Source of the DNA: an uncultured Winogradskyella sp.
GTDB taxonomy: Bacteria; Bacteroidota; Bacteroidia; Flavobacteriales; Flavobacteriaceae
Direction of reading: 5' to 3'
DNA length: 64,000 nt
Assembly (NCBI RefSeq): GCF_947496485.1
Contig: NZ_CANMCZ010000003.1
Location: 372,001-436,000 of the forward strand
Shown here: one piece after another, positions 34,953 through 44,859 of the stretch
Position numbering within the stretch: the first letter of the stretch is position 1
How the letters are laid out: every line of letters starts with the position of its first letter
The notes under the pieces: model-generated
Told to the model about the DNA's origin: nothing
Seen by the model: the letters and a program-made list of their open reading frames with translations, nothing else
Databases searched by the model: none
Program-made: the position numbers and the translations under genes

Positions 34953-37900
34953 ATGAAAAAGAAAAGTATATACTTATTTCTCTTCATTTTTGTGCATATA
35001 CATGTCACCTATGCGCAACAAATTATTACGGATAATTTTCAACAACCTAATGAGCTTATTCAGAGTTTAGTAGGTAATGATTGTGCTACAGTCAGTAACG
35101 TTTCATCATCTATAAATGGGAGCATAAATAATATTGTTAGTTATGGATCTTTTAGCAGTAGCTCTTCTAATTTTCCATTTCAAAATGGTTTAATTTTATC
35201 TACAGGCAGTGTCACTTCCGCAGGCAACACTTTTATGGGTGAAAATTTAAGTGAAGGTGAAATTGATTGGGTCACTGACTCAGATGTACTAGATGTTTTA
35301 GGTATTGACCAAACACTGAATGCTACTTCAATTGAGTTTGACTTTAATTCTGCGAATAACTTTGTAGCCTTCAAATACTTATTCGCCTCAGAGGAGTATC
35401 AGCAAGAGTTTCCTTGTAATTTTAAGGATGTATTTGCTATTCTAATTAAAAGAGCTGGTACAACAGATCCTTATGTTAATATTGCAGTAGTTCCAGAAAC
35501 TATCACCGAAGTAAGTACAAATACTATCCATACTAATATCAATGGATTTTGTGATGCTGAAAATGAAGATTTTTTTCAAGGTTATAATTTAGGGGATACT
35601 AATTTCAATGGAAATACAACTGTTTTAACTGCGACTAGTGCCATAATACCTAACGAAACCTATCATATTAAATTTATCATTGCAGATCATATCGATGAGC
35701 GTTTTGACTCTGCTGTATTTATTGAAGCAGGCGGCTTTGGCAGTTCCGTAGACTTAGGGCCAGATCAAAGTATCTGTGGAAGTGATTTAATTTTAGATGC
35801 CAATATCAATAACAATACTGCTGTCTATTCTTGGTTTTTAAATGGAAGTCAAATAGCTAGTGAGAATAATCCAACATTAGCAGTAAACCAATCTGGAACT
35901 TATGATGTAGAAATTGCGATTACATCACCAAGTGGCAATTGTGTAATGACAGATAGTATAGAAATAGACATTATACCATTTCAAAATGCAGATCCAATTG
36001 CAGATGTCTTAATATGCGATAGAGCACCAAGTGATGGTATTTATGAGTTTGATTTTCCATTTTTGAAAAATGATGAAATATTCAACAACCTACCATCCAA
36101 TAATTACAATATTAGTTACCATTTATCAGAAGAAGACGCTGAAAACAATGATAATCCTATTATTGGTAGTTATCAAAATACGGAATCAGAGGAAACTATT
36201 TTTGTTAGGATAGAAAGTATTGACGGTAGTTGTTTACAGATAGGTAGATTTAACACTATAATCAATGCAGCACCTAACACACGTATAATAGACCCTATTA
36301 TTGTTTGTGAAGAATTATATATACCAGCTTTCAATAGTGTAGATTTTGATTTTTATGACTTTTGGGTAGCTAATTTTGAATTCAATAGAACAGTGACCTT
36401 TCACTTCACTGAAGAAGAAGCAGAAATTGGTGAAAATGCAATTCCCTCACCATATCCTTACCCTGATCAAACTGAAGTACTTTACGCAAGAGTAGTAGAT
36501 GACTTTAATGGTTGTCACTCAGTAGTTCCATTTACCATGGAATTTAACGAAAGTCCATTCATAGGTGTAGATAGATATATAATAAATAAGTGTACACCAA
36601 TAGATGAAAATTATGATCAGGCTGAGGAAATATTTAATTTAAATGACGCAGTTGATGAAATTAGTGATTGGCTATCAGAGCCAAGGGTTAATTTTTTTCC
36701 ATCAGCTGAAGATGCTTTGTCACAAACAAACGCATATCTTTTTGTCGATGATCCAATCTTTACTCTCACTAGTCCGCAGCTCACTATTTACATGGCCGTT
36801 GCAGAACAAGGTGGTTATTGTACCTCAATTGTTCCCTTAGAATTACATAAAAATGTAACTAACAATGTTATTGGAGAAGACACAGTGGTAAAGCGTTGTG
36901 ATGACCAATCAAACGATGGTATATTTGATTTTGATTTAAACAATGTAACAGAAGAATTAATTGGAGGTTATGGTGATTTAACACTAACCTACTATCAAAC
37001 CTTTGAAGATCAACAAAATAATACAAATGTATTAGATCCTAATACAATACTTACTGTTAATAATCCAACCACAGAATTATTCCTTAAAGTTAAATATAAA
37101 AATGAATGTGAGGACTTTACTTCAGTTATGCTCCAGCTTAATGAGTTACCAACTTTAGAACCTGTAACCGCAGATGCCTGTGGTAATTTTAATCTTAGTG
37201 ATAGCACCACTTCTATTAACGTAAGAAACTATAAGGATTTGATGATTCAAAATACACCCTTCCCATTGGTTAAGTTTTATGAATCCTATGAAGATGCTGA
37301 CAATGATGAGAATGTAATCAATGAAACTTATGACGTAGCGAATAACTCACATCAATTTTTTGCTAGAGTCACTAATACAGATACAGGATGCTATTCCATT
37401 ACCACTTTAGATATTAATGTAGTTCAAAGTCTAAACTTTCAATCTCCAGAGCCAATTATTATTTGCGATGACGATCAAAATGGTTTCACTACTATGAATT
37501 TATTTAGCGTGTTGCCATCTATTTCTACTGAATTAGATGAGTTTACTATTCAATTCTATACCACTTATACTGATGCCTACGGTGACAGGGACGTTATAAC
37601 CAATCCACAAAATTATAACGCTCAAACCCAAGAAATCTTTGCAAGAATTGAGCGCCCTAGTCTTAATTGTTTTGCAATAATTGATTTTGAAATAAGAGTT
37701 TTTAATAATCCACAAATTGAGGCAATACCAGATTATATTAATTGTCAATTAAGTGCCTCTGATAGTGCAAACTTTTCTTTTGAAAATAGAGATGCATCAA
37801 TTATTAATGGTCAAATTGGCATGCAAGTTATGTATTTTGAGAGTGAATTAGATGCGATAAGTAATAGCAATGCCATTGATAAAACAATTCCCTATCAAAA

Positions 37901-39809
37901 CATCACTAATCCTCAAACGATATATGTGAGGATGGAGAATGAAAATCAAAATAGCTGTGTGGCAATAGCACCAATGCAGATTGTTGCAAGGCAAGCACCT
38001 ATTTACAATGTACCAACTGATATACCAGTTTGTGGAACCAATGGTGATGGACCTTATCAAATTGATTTGAATACAAAAATTGATGAAATCTCAAATGGCA
38101 GCCCAAATGATTTGGGTATTAGTTTTCATACAACAGAATTAAACGCCAATTTTGGAACAAATCCAACTAGTCTTTCTTTTACTAGTACAAGTAACCCAGA
38201 GAAACTGTATGTTAGGATTTTAAACAATGATTCAGGCTGTTTTAATGTAGAAAGTTTTTATATAAATATTCTTGATTTACCCGAAGTAAAATTCAATCAA
38301 TCACTTATACAATGTAGCAATTATTTCAATACGCAATCAGAATGGGACTTAACTGATATTGAACTTGATATTCTTGATGGAAGACAATACAATATAGATT
38401 TTACTTATTACCAAACAGAACTTGATGCAGAAAATGAAGTGAATGTAATTACAAACCCTGAAAACTATATCGGTGCTAATGACAATGAAATGATATATGT
38501 AAAACTTATAAATTTATCTACAGGTTGTTATATCATCGTTCCTTTCGAATTAATTTTAAATAACCCACCACAACTAAATACTACAGATACGTACGATATT
38601 TGTGAAAATGAACTCAATAGTGTCAATTTGCTAGACATCAATGAAGTGATTTTAGATGATACTTTTAACATCATTGTTAGCTACCATGCCAATCAAGATG
38701 ATGCTGAAGCCAATGAAAATGCTCTAAATACAGATTATAATTACACAAATATGATCGAAACATTATTTGTACGATTAGAATATAGTACAACACATTGTTA
38801 TGTAGTTTCCCCATTCCAATTAGTTGTAAATCCGCTCCCAATTGCCAACACTCCAAATAACTTAATGGCCTGTGATGATGATTTTGATGGCTTGGTAGAG
38901 TTTGATTTAAACACGCAAAATGCTGATATTTTAAATGGGCAAAACACAAATGACTTTTCTCTAACTTATCATAATTCTGAAAATGATGCTGTTGAAAATA
39001 TGTTGCCTTTAAACACTAATTATACAGCTAACAACAATGAAATTATTTTCGCTAGAGTTGAAAACAATACTACTGGCTGTTTTGATATAACTCAATTCTC
39101 TATCATTGTTAACCCATTACCATTAGTTGCTATAGAAGATCAAGTCATTTGTTTAAATAATGTCCCATTGCATGTCTCAGCTGATACTAACAATACTTCT
39201 GATACTTACCTATGGTCAACAAATGAAACGTCTCCAGAAATTCAAATCTATACAACCGGTGCGTATTCCGTAACTATAACCAATGAATTTGGTTGTGAAA
39301 CCACTAGTACTTTTAATGTTACAGAATCAGAATCTGCAACTATTGATGTGGTAGAAACTATAGACTTTTCTGATCCTAATAATATTACTGTTACGGTAAA
39401 TGGTATTGGCAATTATCTTTATCAACTAGATAATTTTCAACCCCAAGAATCTAATGTTTTTTATAACGTTTCTATGGGCTACCACACTGTAAGAATTATA
39501 GATGTTAATGGATGTGCAGATATAACTAAACAGGTACTAGTTGTAGATATACCTAAATTCTTTACACCAAATGGAGATGGAGACTTCGATACTTGGCATA
39601 TAGTTGGTATAGAAACACTTCCAGGCACCACAATTAATATATTTGATAGATATGGAAAACTGTTAGTACAGTTGAAATCAAGTACACCAGGATGGAATGG
39701 TTATTTTAATGGAAATAAAATGCTTCCCGATGATTATTGGTACGTGGCTGACATTAAGCGCGGAAATGAGTCATTTCAAATTAAAGGGCATTTTACACTT
39801 AGATTATAA
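34953..39809 (+). CDS. Choice-of-anchor L, repeat-containing T9SS type B adhesin (adhesin E)
   Basis: A 1618-residue paralogue of the genes on both sides, with the same order of domains: signal peptide (1-21), choice-of-anchor L (about 22-265), Ig-like domain, eleven repeats (about 347-1386), Ig-like and linker domains, and type B sorting domain (1529-1618). Repeats 2, 3 and 5 have lost the CDD head but keep Cys and the DA..N spacing. The two last repeats and the linker are close to adhesin F at the DNA level, whereas the sorting domain matches adhesin D better, so the gene looks mosaic. The presumed role is surface adhesion. Confidence 0.88.
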   Translation: MKKKSIYLFLFIFVHIHVTYAQQIITDNFQQPNELIQSLVGNDCATVSNVSSSINGSINNIVSYGSFSSSSSNFPFQNGLILSTGSVTSAGNTFMGENLSEGEIDWVTDSDVLDVLGIDQTLNATSIEFDFNSANNFVAFKYLFASEEYQQEFPCNFKDVFAILIKRAGTTDPYVNIAVVPETITEVSTNTIHTNINGFCDAENEDFFQGYNLGDTNFNGNTTVLTATSAIIPNETYHIKFIIADHIDERFDSAVFIEAGGFGSSVDLGPDQSICGSDLILDANINNNTAVYSWFLNGSQIASENNPTLAVNQSGTYDVEIAITSPSGNCVMTDSIEIDIIPFQNADPIADVLICDRAPSDGIYEFDFPFLKNDEIFNNLPSNNYNISYHLSEEDAENNDNPIIGSYQNTESEETIFVRIESIDGSCLQIGRFNTIINAAPNTRIIDPIIVCEELYIPAFNSVDFDFYDFWVANFEFNRTVTFHFTEEEAEIGENAIPSPYPYPDQTEVLYARVVDDFNGCHSVVPFTMEFNESPFIGVDRYIINKCTPIDENYDQAEEIFNLNDAVDEISDWLSEPRVNFFPSAEDALSQTNAYLFVDDPIFTLTSPQLTIYMAVAEQGGYCTSIVPLELHKNVTNNVIGEDTVVKRCDDQSNDGIFDFDLNNVTEELIGGYGDLTLTYYQTFEDQQNNTNVLDPNTILTVNNPTTELFLKVKYKNECEDFTSVMLQLNELPTLEPVTADACGNFNLSDSTTSINVRNYKDLMIQNTPFPLVKFYESYEDADNDENVINETYDVANNSHQFFARVTNTDTGCYSITTLDINVVQSLNFQSPEPIIICDDDQNGFTTMNLFSVLPSISTELDEFTIQFYTTYTDAYGDRDVITNPQNYNAQTQEIFARIERPSLNCFAIIDFEIRVFNNPQIEAIPDYINCQLSASDSANFSFENRDASIINGQIGMQVMYFESELDAISNSNAIDKTIPYQNITNPQTIYVRMENENQNSCVAIAPMQIVARQAPIYNVPTDIPVCGTNGDGPYQIDLNTKIDEISNGSPNDLGISFHTTELNANFGTNPTSLSFTSTSNPEKLYVRILNNDSGCFNVESFYINILDLPEVKFNQSLIQCSNYFNTQSEWDLTDIELDILDGRQYNIDFTYYQTELDAENEVNVITNPENYIGANDNEMIYVKLINLSTGCYIIVPFELILNNPPQLNTTDTYDICENELNSVNLLDINEVILDDTFNIIVSYHANQDDAEANENALNTDYNYTNMIETLFVRLEYSTTHCYVVSPFQLVVNPLPIANTPNNLMACDDDFDGLVEFDLNTQNADILNGQNTNDFSLTYHNSENDAVENMLPLNTNYTANNNEIIFARVENNTTGCFDITQFSIIVNPLPLVAIEDQVICLNNVPLHVSADTNNTSDTYLWSTNETSPEIQIYTTGAYSVTITNEFGCETTSTFNVTESESATIDVVETIDFSDPNNITVTVNGIGNYLYQLDNFQPQESNVFYNVSMGYHTVRIIDVNGCADITKQVLVVDIPKFFTPNGDGDFDTWHIVGIETLPGTTINIFDRYGKLLVQLKSSTPGWNGYFNGNKMLPDDYWYVADIKRGNESFQIKGHFTLRL

Positions 39810-39889
39810 TATATAGAAGTCATTCGTCTTGATTAATGTTAATTTAACGTAACAATTGAATTTGTCTCTATTCTTTTTCTTCTTTTTCT

Positions 39890-39897
39890 TACTTTTA
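39890..39897 (+). promoter_or_regulatory. Putative adhesin F promoter (-7-like element)
   Basis: TACTTTTA lies 51 bp before the adhesin F start. Between the two, a CCTTAAT / ATTAAGG stem (39914-39933 region) without a T tract would lie in the mRNA leader. Confidence 0.35.
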
Positions 39898-39948
39898 TAA
39901 AAAAAGCTATCCTTAATTTTAATATTAAGGCCTTCTAATAAAAGTCTG

Positions 39949-42900
39949 ATGAACAAGAAAAATGTATTTCTTTTTTTCTTCCTGTTTGTGCATATTTATA
40001 TTTTATGTGCACAGCAGATAATAACAGACAATACTCTACAACCTAATCAACTTATTGAAAACTTGATAGGTGGCGACTGTGCAACAGTAAGTAATATTAG
40101 TTCCTCAATAAATGGAAATGTAAATAATATTATAAGTTATGGTGCTTTTGATAGAGGAACATCTAATTTTCCAATTCAAAATGGTATAATACTTTCCACA
40201 GGAAGGGTTTCATCTGCAGGAAATACTTACAATTCACAAAATTTAAGTGACGGTGAAATTACTTGGGAGACCGATAGTGATATACAAGATATTCTTGGAA
40301 TTGATCAAACGCTTAACGCAACTTCCATTGAATTCGATTTTTCTTCTGTAAATAATTTTGTTGCATTTAAATACCTCTTCGCCTCAGACGAATATCAACA
40401 AGAATACCCTTGTACATTTAAAGATGTATTTGCAGTTCTTATAAAAAGAGCTGGTACAGCAGACCCATATATTAATATTGCTTTAGTTCCTGAGACCACT
40501 GCCGAAATTACAACAAACACAATCCATCAAGATATTAATGGATTCTGTGAAGCGCAAAATGAGACTTATTTTGAAGGTTATAATCTGGGCAATACTAATT
40601 TTAATGGTAGTACAACTGTTTTAACTGCTACTACTGATATAATCCCAAATGAAACCTATCATATAAAATTTATAATCGCAGATCACATTGATGAACGTTT
40701 CGATTCTGCTGTTTTCATCTCTGCAGAAAGCTTTGGTAATTCTATAGATTTAGGTCCTAACAGAAGTATTTGCGGGAGTGATTTAACCTTAAATGCAGAT
40801 ATTAATAATCCTGACGCAACTTACAATTGGTATTTTAATAGTAATTTAATGACAGGACAAAACAGTCCCACATTAAATGTCAGTCAATCTGGCACCTACA
40901 ATGTTGAAGTCTCAATCCCATCACTAAGCGGTAGTTGCATCCTTGAAGATTCTATTGAATTAGAAATTATTCCATTTCAACCAGCTGCTCCAATACAAGA
41001 CATAACTATTTGTGACGATTTACCTAATGATGGTTTGTATGAATTTGATTTTCAACTGTTAAAAAATGATGAAATTTTTGATAACCTTCCTTCTACCAAT
41101 TACACAATTAGTTATCATTTTTCTCAAGAAGATGCTCAAAACAATAACAATCCTATAATTGCTGTTTATCAAAATACAGAAGAAACTGAGACGATTTATG
41201 TTAGGATTGAAAGTTTGAGTGGTGATTGCCTACAAATTGGTAGCTTTAATATTTCAGTACTTTACTCGCCCAACACGGATGACATAATACTTGAAATCTG
41301 TAATGGAGAAATAACCGAAATCTTGTTTGCTTCGAGTTTGAATTCTCTAGATTCTCATGTTTCTAATTTTGAATTTGATAGAAACGTTAGTTATTATCTT
41401 ACTGAAGATGATGCTATTAATGAAATTAGCCCATTGGAAGATTATCCTCCCTTAGACGAGGGAATACCCTTTTTTATTGCAAGGGTTGAGAATATTTTTA
41501 GTGGTTGTTACTCTTTGGTGAATATTAATTTTGAGTATCAAGAACCACCAAATTTTAATACTAGATACATAGTAAATAATTGTTTACCCATAGACCATTA
41601 CGAGTTTACAGATGGAGAATCAATTAATTTTGACTCCAAAGTATACACATACAATTTACAAGAATATAGAGAGCTTTTAGAAAGTGAATTTCCTGGCTTT
41701 ACATTTAGACTTTTAGATTTTATTCTAGCAGTACCTCCAGTAATTTCGTCTAGTAATCCATCTGTTAATGCAAATTTTGGAGTATCCATTGGTGATTATT
41801 GCGAATTTCCTATAGTACTAGAGTTTCATAAAAATCTAATGTATTCTATTCTTGGGGAAGAAGTTGTAATTGAGGAATGTGACGATGGTTCTAATGATGG
41901 TATTGTTAATTTCAATCTCGATGACATCTCAGAAACTATAAAAAATGAATACGATATATCTATTGAACTGTATGAAACTGAAGAAGATGCTATAAATAAT
42001 GAGAATCCTATAGACCGAACTCTACCCTATTCGGTTATTAATACGCAAGACCTATTTATTGAAAGCTCATATCAAGGTTGCAGTTACATCTCTATACTAA
42101 AATTAAATGTTCTAGAATCTACGTCATTATCACCACAAATAACCGATGCCTGTGGCTATTTTAATGGAACAGATAATACAACTACTATTTTCTTACAACA
42201 GTTTAATGATTTAGTATCCCAAGATGTATTCTCAAATAATATAGAATATTATTTAACCGAAGAAGATGCCATAAATGAAGAAAATGTTTTAGGAGAGACC
42301 TTTGCTGTAAATGGAAACACACAACGATTCTATGTAAAAATGAGTGATTTGTTTTTACAATGTCCAGATATTACAACCTTAGATGTCACTATTAACGGTC
42401 AAATTGACATAGACATCTTAGAGCCTTTAAAAGGATGTGATGATAACCTAGATGGTTACAAAGATGTAGATTTAGTTAGTCATATTCAAACCCAATTTGC
42501 AGATTTCGCAAATTATAACATTTCATATTATTTGTCCTCAGAAGATGCCATTGAAGCCGTTGCAGCCATTAGCAATCCAAGTATGTTCAATACTACTACT
42601 GACGAGATTTTTATGAGAATTGAAGAGCCTGGCACAGATTGTTTTGCTATTAATAATTTTGAAATTCAAATTTACTCTAGTCCACAGTTCGGTGATATTT
42701 CAAGTTTTACCAGTTGTGAGATAGACATTAATAATCCTTCTGGTTTTATATTTGAAAATAAAGATTTTGAAATTTTGAATGGCCAAACAGGAATGCAGGT
42801 TTTATATTTTGAAACCGAAGACAATGCCATTAACAAACAAGATTCAATAGAAAAGAACAGCCCTTATATTGCTAACTCTAATCCTCAAACTATATATGTA

Positions 42901-44781
42901 AGGTTAGAAAATACAGACGAAGATAGTTGTTATAAAACAGCTCCAATGCAAATTGAAATACGACAAGCACCTGTCTATAATGAGCCTACAGATGTTTTTG
43001 AATGTGATATAAATAACACAGGACTTGTAAGCACGAATTTAAATGAAAAAATAACTGAAATTACTAGCAGTTCTTTACAAAATCTAAATATCTCTTTTCA
43101 CTTAACTCCACTCAATGCTAATTTAGGGACAAATGAATTACCTTTAAATTATACCACCATTAGCAGCTCCCAATTGATTTATTCGCGAATAGAAAACTTC
43201 GATTCAGGATGCGTAGAAGTAGCTTCATTTTACATAAATTCATTATCACTCCCAGAAGTGAACTTTAATCAGTCTTTTACGGCATGTTCAGATAATTTTA
43301 ACACTAATATCCAATGGGATTTAACGCAGTACGAAGTTGAAATTATAGATGGTAGACAGTATAATATTGATTTTACGTATTTCAGATCAGAAGGCGATTT
43401 AGAATCTAATATCAATCCTGTTGTTAATCCTGAAAATTATACTAATCTTTCAAATCCTGAAACGGTGTTTGTAAAAGTAAGAAATGCTACTACAAATTGT
43501 TACACTTCAGTGCCAGTTGAGCTCATTGTTAATCAACCACCTCCAATTAATCCAATTGAAAACTATCAAATTTGTGAAAACAATGACAACCTCGTTGATT
43601 TATCTGAAATTACACAAGTTTTATTTGACGATACTTATAATGTACTTGTGAGTTATCATGCAAATGAGCAAGACGCTAATGAAAACCAAAACGCTTTAAG
43701 TTTAGATTACAATTATTCAAGTTCATCAGAAACTCTTTATGTAAGAGCTGAATATAGTACAACACATTGTTTTGGTGTGCATCCTTTTCAATTAGTTGTT
43801 AATCCGCTTCCAATTGCTAATCCACCAAATAACTTAATGGCATGTGATGATGATTTTGATGGCTTGCTAGAGTTTGATTTAAACACACAAAATGCAGGTA
43901 TTCTAAATGGGCAAAATCCAAATGACTTTTCTGTGAGTTATCATAACTCTGAAAATGATGCTATTGAAAATATGTCGCCCTTAAACACTGATTATATATC
44001 TTATGACAACGAAATTATTTTCGCTAGAGTTGAAAACAATACTACTGGCTGTTTTGATATTACTCAGTTTTCTGTTGTAGTTAATCCTCTGCCATTAGTT
44101 GCTATTGAAGATCAAGTCATTTGTTTAGACAATTTACCCCTTCTGGTCTCTGCAAATACTAATAATTCTGGGGACACGTACTTATGGTCAACAGATGAAA
44201 CGTCACCAGAAATTGAAATTTATGAAACAGGCACGTATTCCGTAATTATAACCAATCAATTCGGTTGTGAAAATACAAGTACTTTTAATGTTACAGAATC
44301 AGAATCTGCAACTATTGATGTTGTAGAAACTATAGATTTTTCTGACCCTAATAATATTACTATCACCGTAAATGGTATTGGTAATTATCTTTATCAACTA
44401 AACAATGGTAATATCCAAGAATCTAATGTGTTTGTAAATGTACCTATCGGTTATAACACTGTAACTATTATTGATCAAAATGGTTGTGCTCAAGTTACTC
44501 GCGAAGTACTTGTTATTGATGCTCCAAAACATTTTACACCAAATAACGATGGTGATTTTGATACTTGGCATATCGTTGGTGTAGAAATGCTTCCTGGTAC
44601 TGTCATACAAATCTTTGACCGTTATGGTAAATTCTTAAAAGAATTAAATTCTAACACTTTGGGTTGGGATGGAACCTATAATGGTAATCAGATGCCTTCG
44701 GGCGATTACTGGTATGTTGCTACAGTAACTCAAAATGGCAAATCGTTTGAGGTTAAAGGACATTTTGCACTTCGTCGTTAA
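39949..44781 (+). CDS. Choice-of-anchor L, repeat-containing T9SS type B adhesin (adhesin F)
   Basis: A 1610-residue paralogue of adhesins D and E. The signal peptide spans about 1-21. The choice-of-anchor L domain is very close to that of adhesin E (ATSIEFDF, LFASDEYQQ, FDSAVFISA). Eleven repeats lie at about 346-1378. As in adhesin E, repeats 2, 3 and 5 deviate from the CDD head, so the two genes share ancestry across their whole length. The type B sorting domain (1524-1610) reads PKHFTPNND and IFDRYGKFL and differs from those of D and E. It is exported by Sec and T9SS; ligand unknown. Confidence 0.88.
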   Translation: MNKKNVFLFFFLFVHIYILCAQQIITDNTLQPNQLIENLIGGDCATVSNISSSINGNVNNIISYGAFDRGTSNFPIQNGIILSTGRVSSAGNTYNSQNLSDGEITWETDSDIQDILGIDQTLNATSIEFDFSSVNNFVAFKYLFASDEYQQEYPCTFKDVFAVLIKRAGTADPYINIALVPETTAEITTNTIHQDINGFCEAQNETYFEGYNLGNTNFNGSTTVLTATTDIIPNETYHIKFIIADHIDERFDSAVFISAESFGNSIDLGPNRSICGSDLTLNADINNPDATYNWYFNSNLMTGQNSPTLNVSQSGTYNVEVSIPSLSGSCILEDSIELEIIPFQPAAPIQDITICDDLPNDGLYEFDFQLLKNDEIFDNLPSTNYTISYHFSQEDAQNNNNPIIAVYQNTEETETIYVRIESLSGDCLQIGSFNISVLYSPNTDDIILEICNGEITEILFASSLNSLDSHVSNFEFDRNVSYYLTEDDAINEISPLEDYPPLDEGIPFFIARVENIFSGCYSLVNINFEYQEPPNFNTRYIVNNCLPIDHYEFTDGESINFDSKVYTYNLQEYRELLESEFPGFTFRLLDFILAVPPVISSSNPSVNANFGVSIGDYCEFPIVLEFHKNLMYSILGEEVVIEECDDGSNDGIVNFNLDDISETIKNEYDISIELYETEEDAINNENPIDRTLPYSVINTQDLFIESSYQGCSYISILKLNVLESTSLSPQITDACGYFNGTDNTTTIFLQQFNDLVSQDVFSNNIEYYLTEEDAINEENVLGETFAVNGNTQRFYVKMSDLFLQCPDITTLDVTINGQIDIDILEPLKGCDDNLDGYKDVDLVSHIQTQFADFANYNISYYLSSEDAIEAVAAISNPSMFNTTTDEIFMRIEEPGTDCFAINNFEIQIYSSPQFGDISSFTSCEIDINNPSGFIFENKDFEILNGQTGMQVLYFETEDNAINKQDSIEKNSPYIANSNPQTIYVRLENTDEDSCYKTAPMQIEIRQAPVYNEPTDVFECDINNTGLVSTNLNEKITEITSSSLQNLNISFHLTPLNANLGTNELPLNYTTISSSQLIYSRIENFDSGCVEVASFYINSLSLPEVNFNQSFTACSDNFNTNIQWDLTQYEVEIIDGRQYNIDFTYFRSEGDLESNINPVVNPENYTNLSNPETVFVKVRNATTNCYTSVPVELIVNQPPPINPIENYQICENNDNLVDLSEITQVLFDDTYNVLVSYHANEQDANENQNALSLDYNYSSSSETLYVRAEYSTTHCFGVHPFQLVVNPLPIANPPNNLMACDDDFDGLLEFDLNTQNAGILNGQNPNDFSVSYHNSENDAIENMSPLNTDYISYDNEIIFARVENNTTGCFDITQFSVVVNPLPLVAIEDQVICLDNLPLLVSANTNNSGDTYLWSTDETSPEIEIYETGTYSVIITNQFGCENTSTFNVTESESATIDVVETIDFSDPNNITITVNGIGNYLYQLNNGNIQESNVFVNVPIGYNTVTIIDQNGCAQVTREVLVIDAPKHFTPNNDGDFDTWHIVGVEMLPGTVIQIFDRYGKFLKELNSNTLGWDGTYNGNQMPSGDYWYVATVTQNGKSFEVKGHFALRR

Positions 44782-44838
44782 TAAGAACGTCTCAACTTTT
44801 TTAACATCTTGTTCCAATATTAGTCTTTGTTAGATATA

Positions 44839-44846
44839 TATCTTTG
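44839..44846 (+). promoter_or_regulatory. Putative adhesin G promoter (-7 element)
   Basis: TATCTTTG matches TAnnTTTG and ends 13 nt before ATG 44860. It argues against the longer TTG-started reading frame at 44827, whose first codons would lie upstream of the transcript. Confidence 0.45.
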
Positions 44847-44859
44847 CTATCCCTTAAAA

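Noticed and set aside
39914..39933. CCTTAAT/ATTAAGG hairpin before adhesin F as a terminator
   Set aside because: It has no T tract after it and lies between the likely promoter and the start codon, so it would be in the leader. It is AT-rich and may be chance.
44827..44859. Longer N-terminus of adhesin G from TTG 44827
   Set aside because: The -7 element TATCTTTG at 44839-44846 lies within that extension, and the signal peptide begins at the later ATG.
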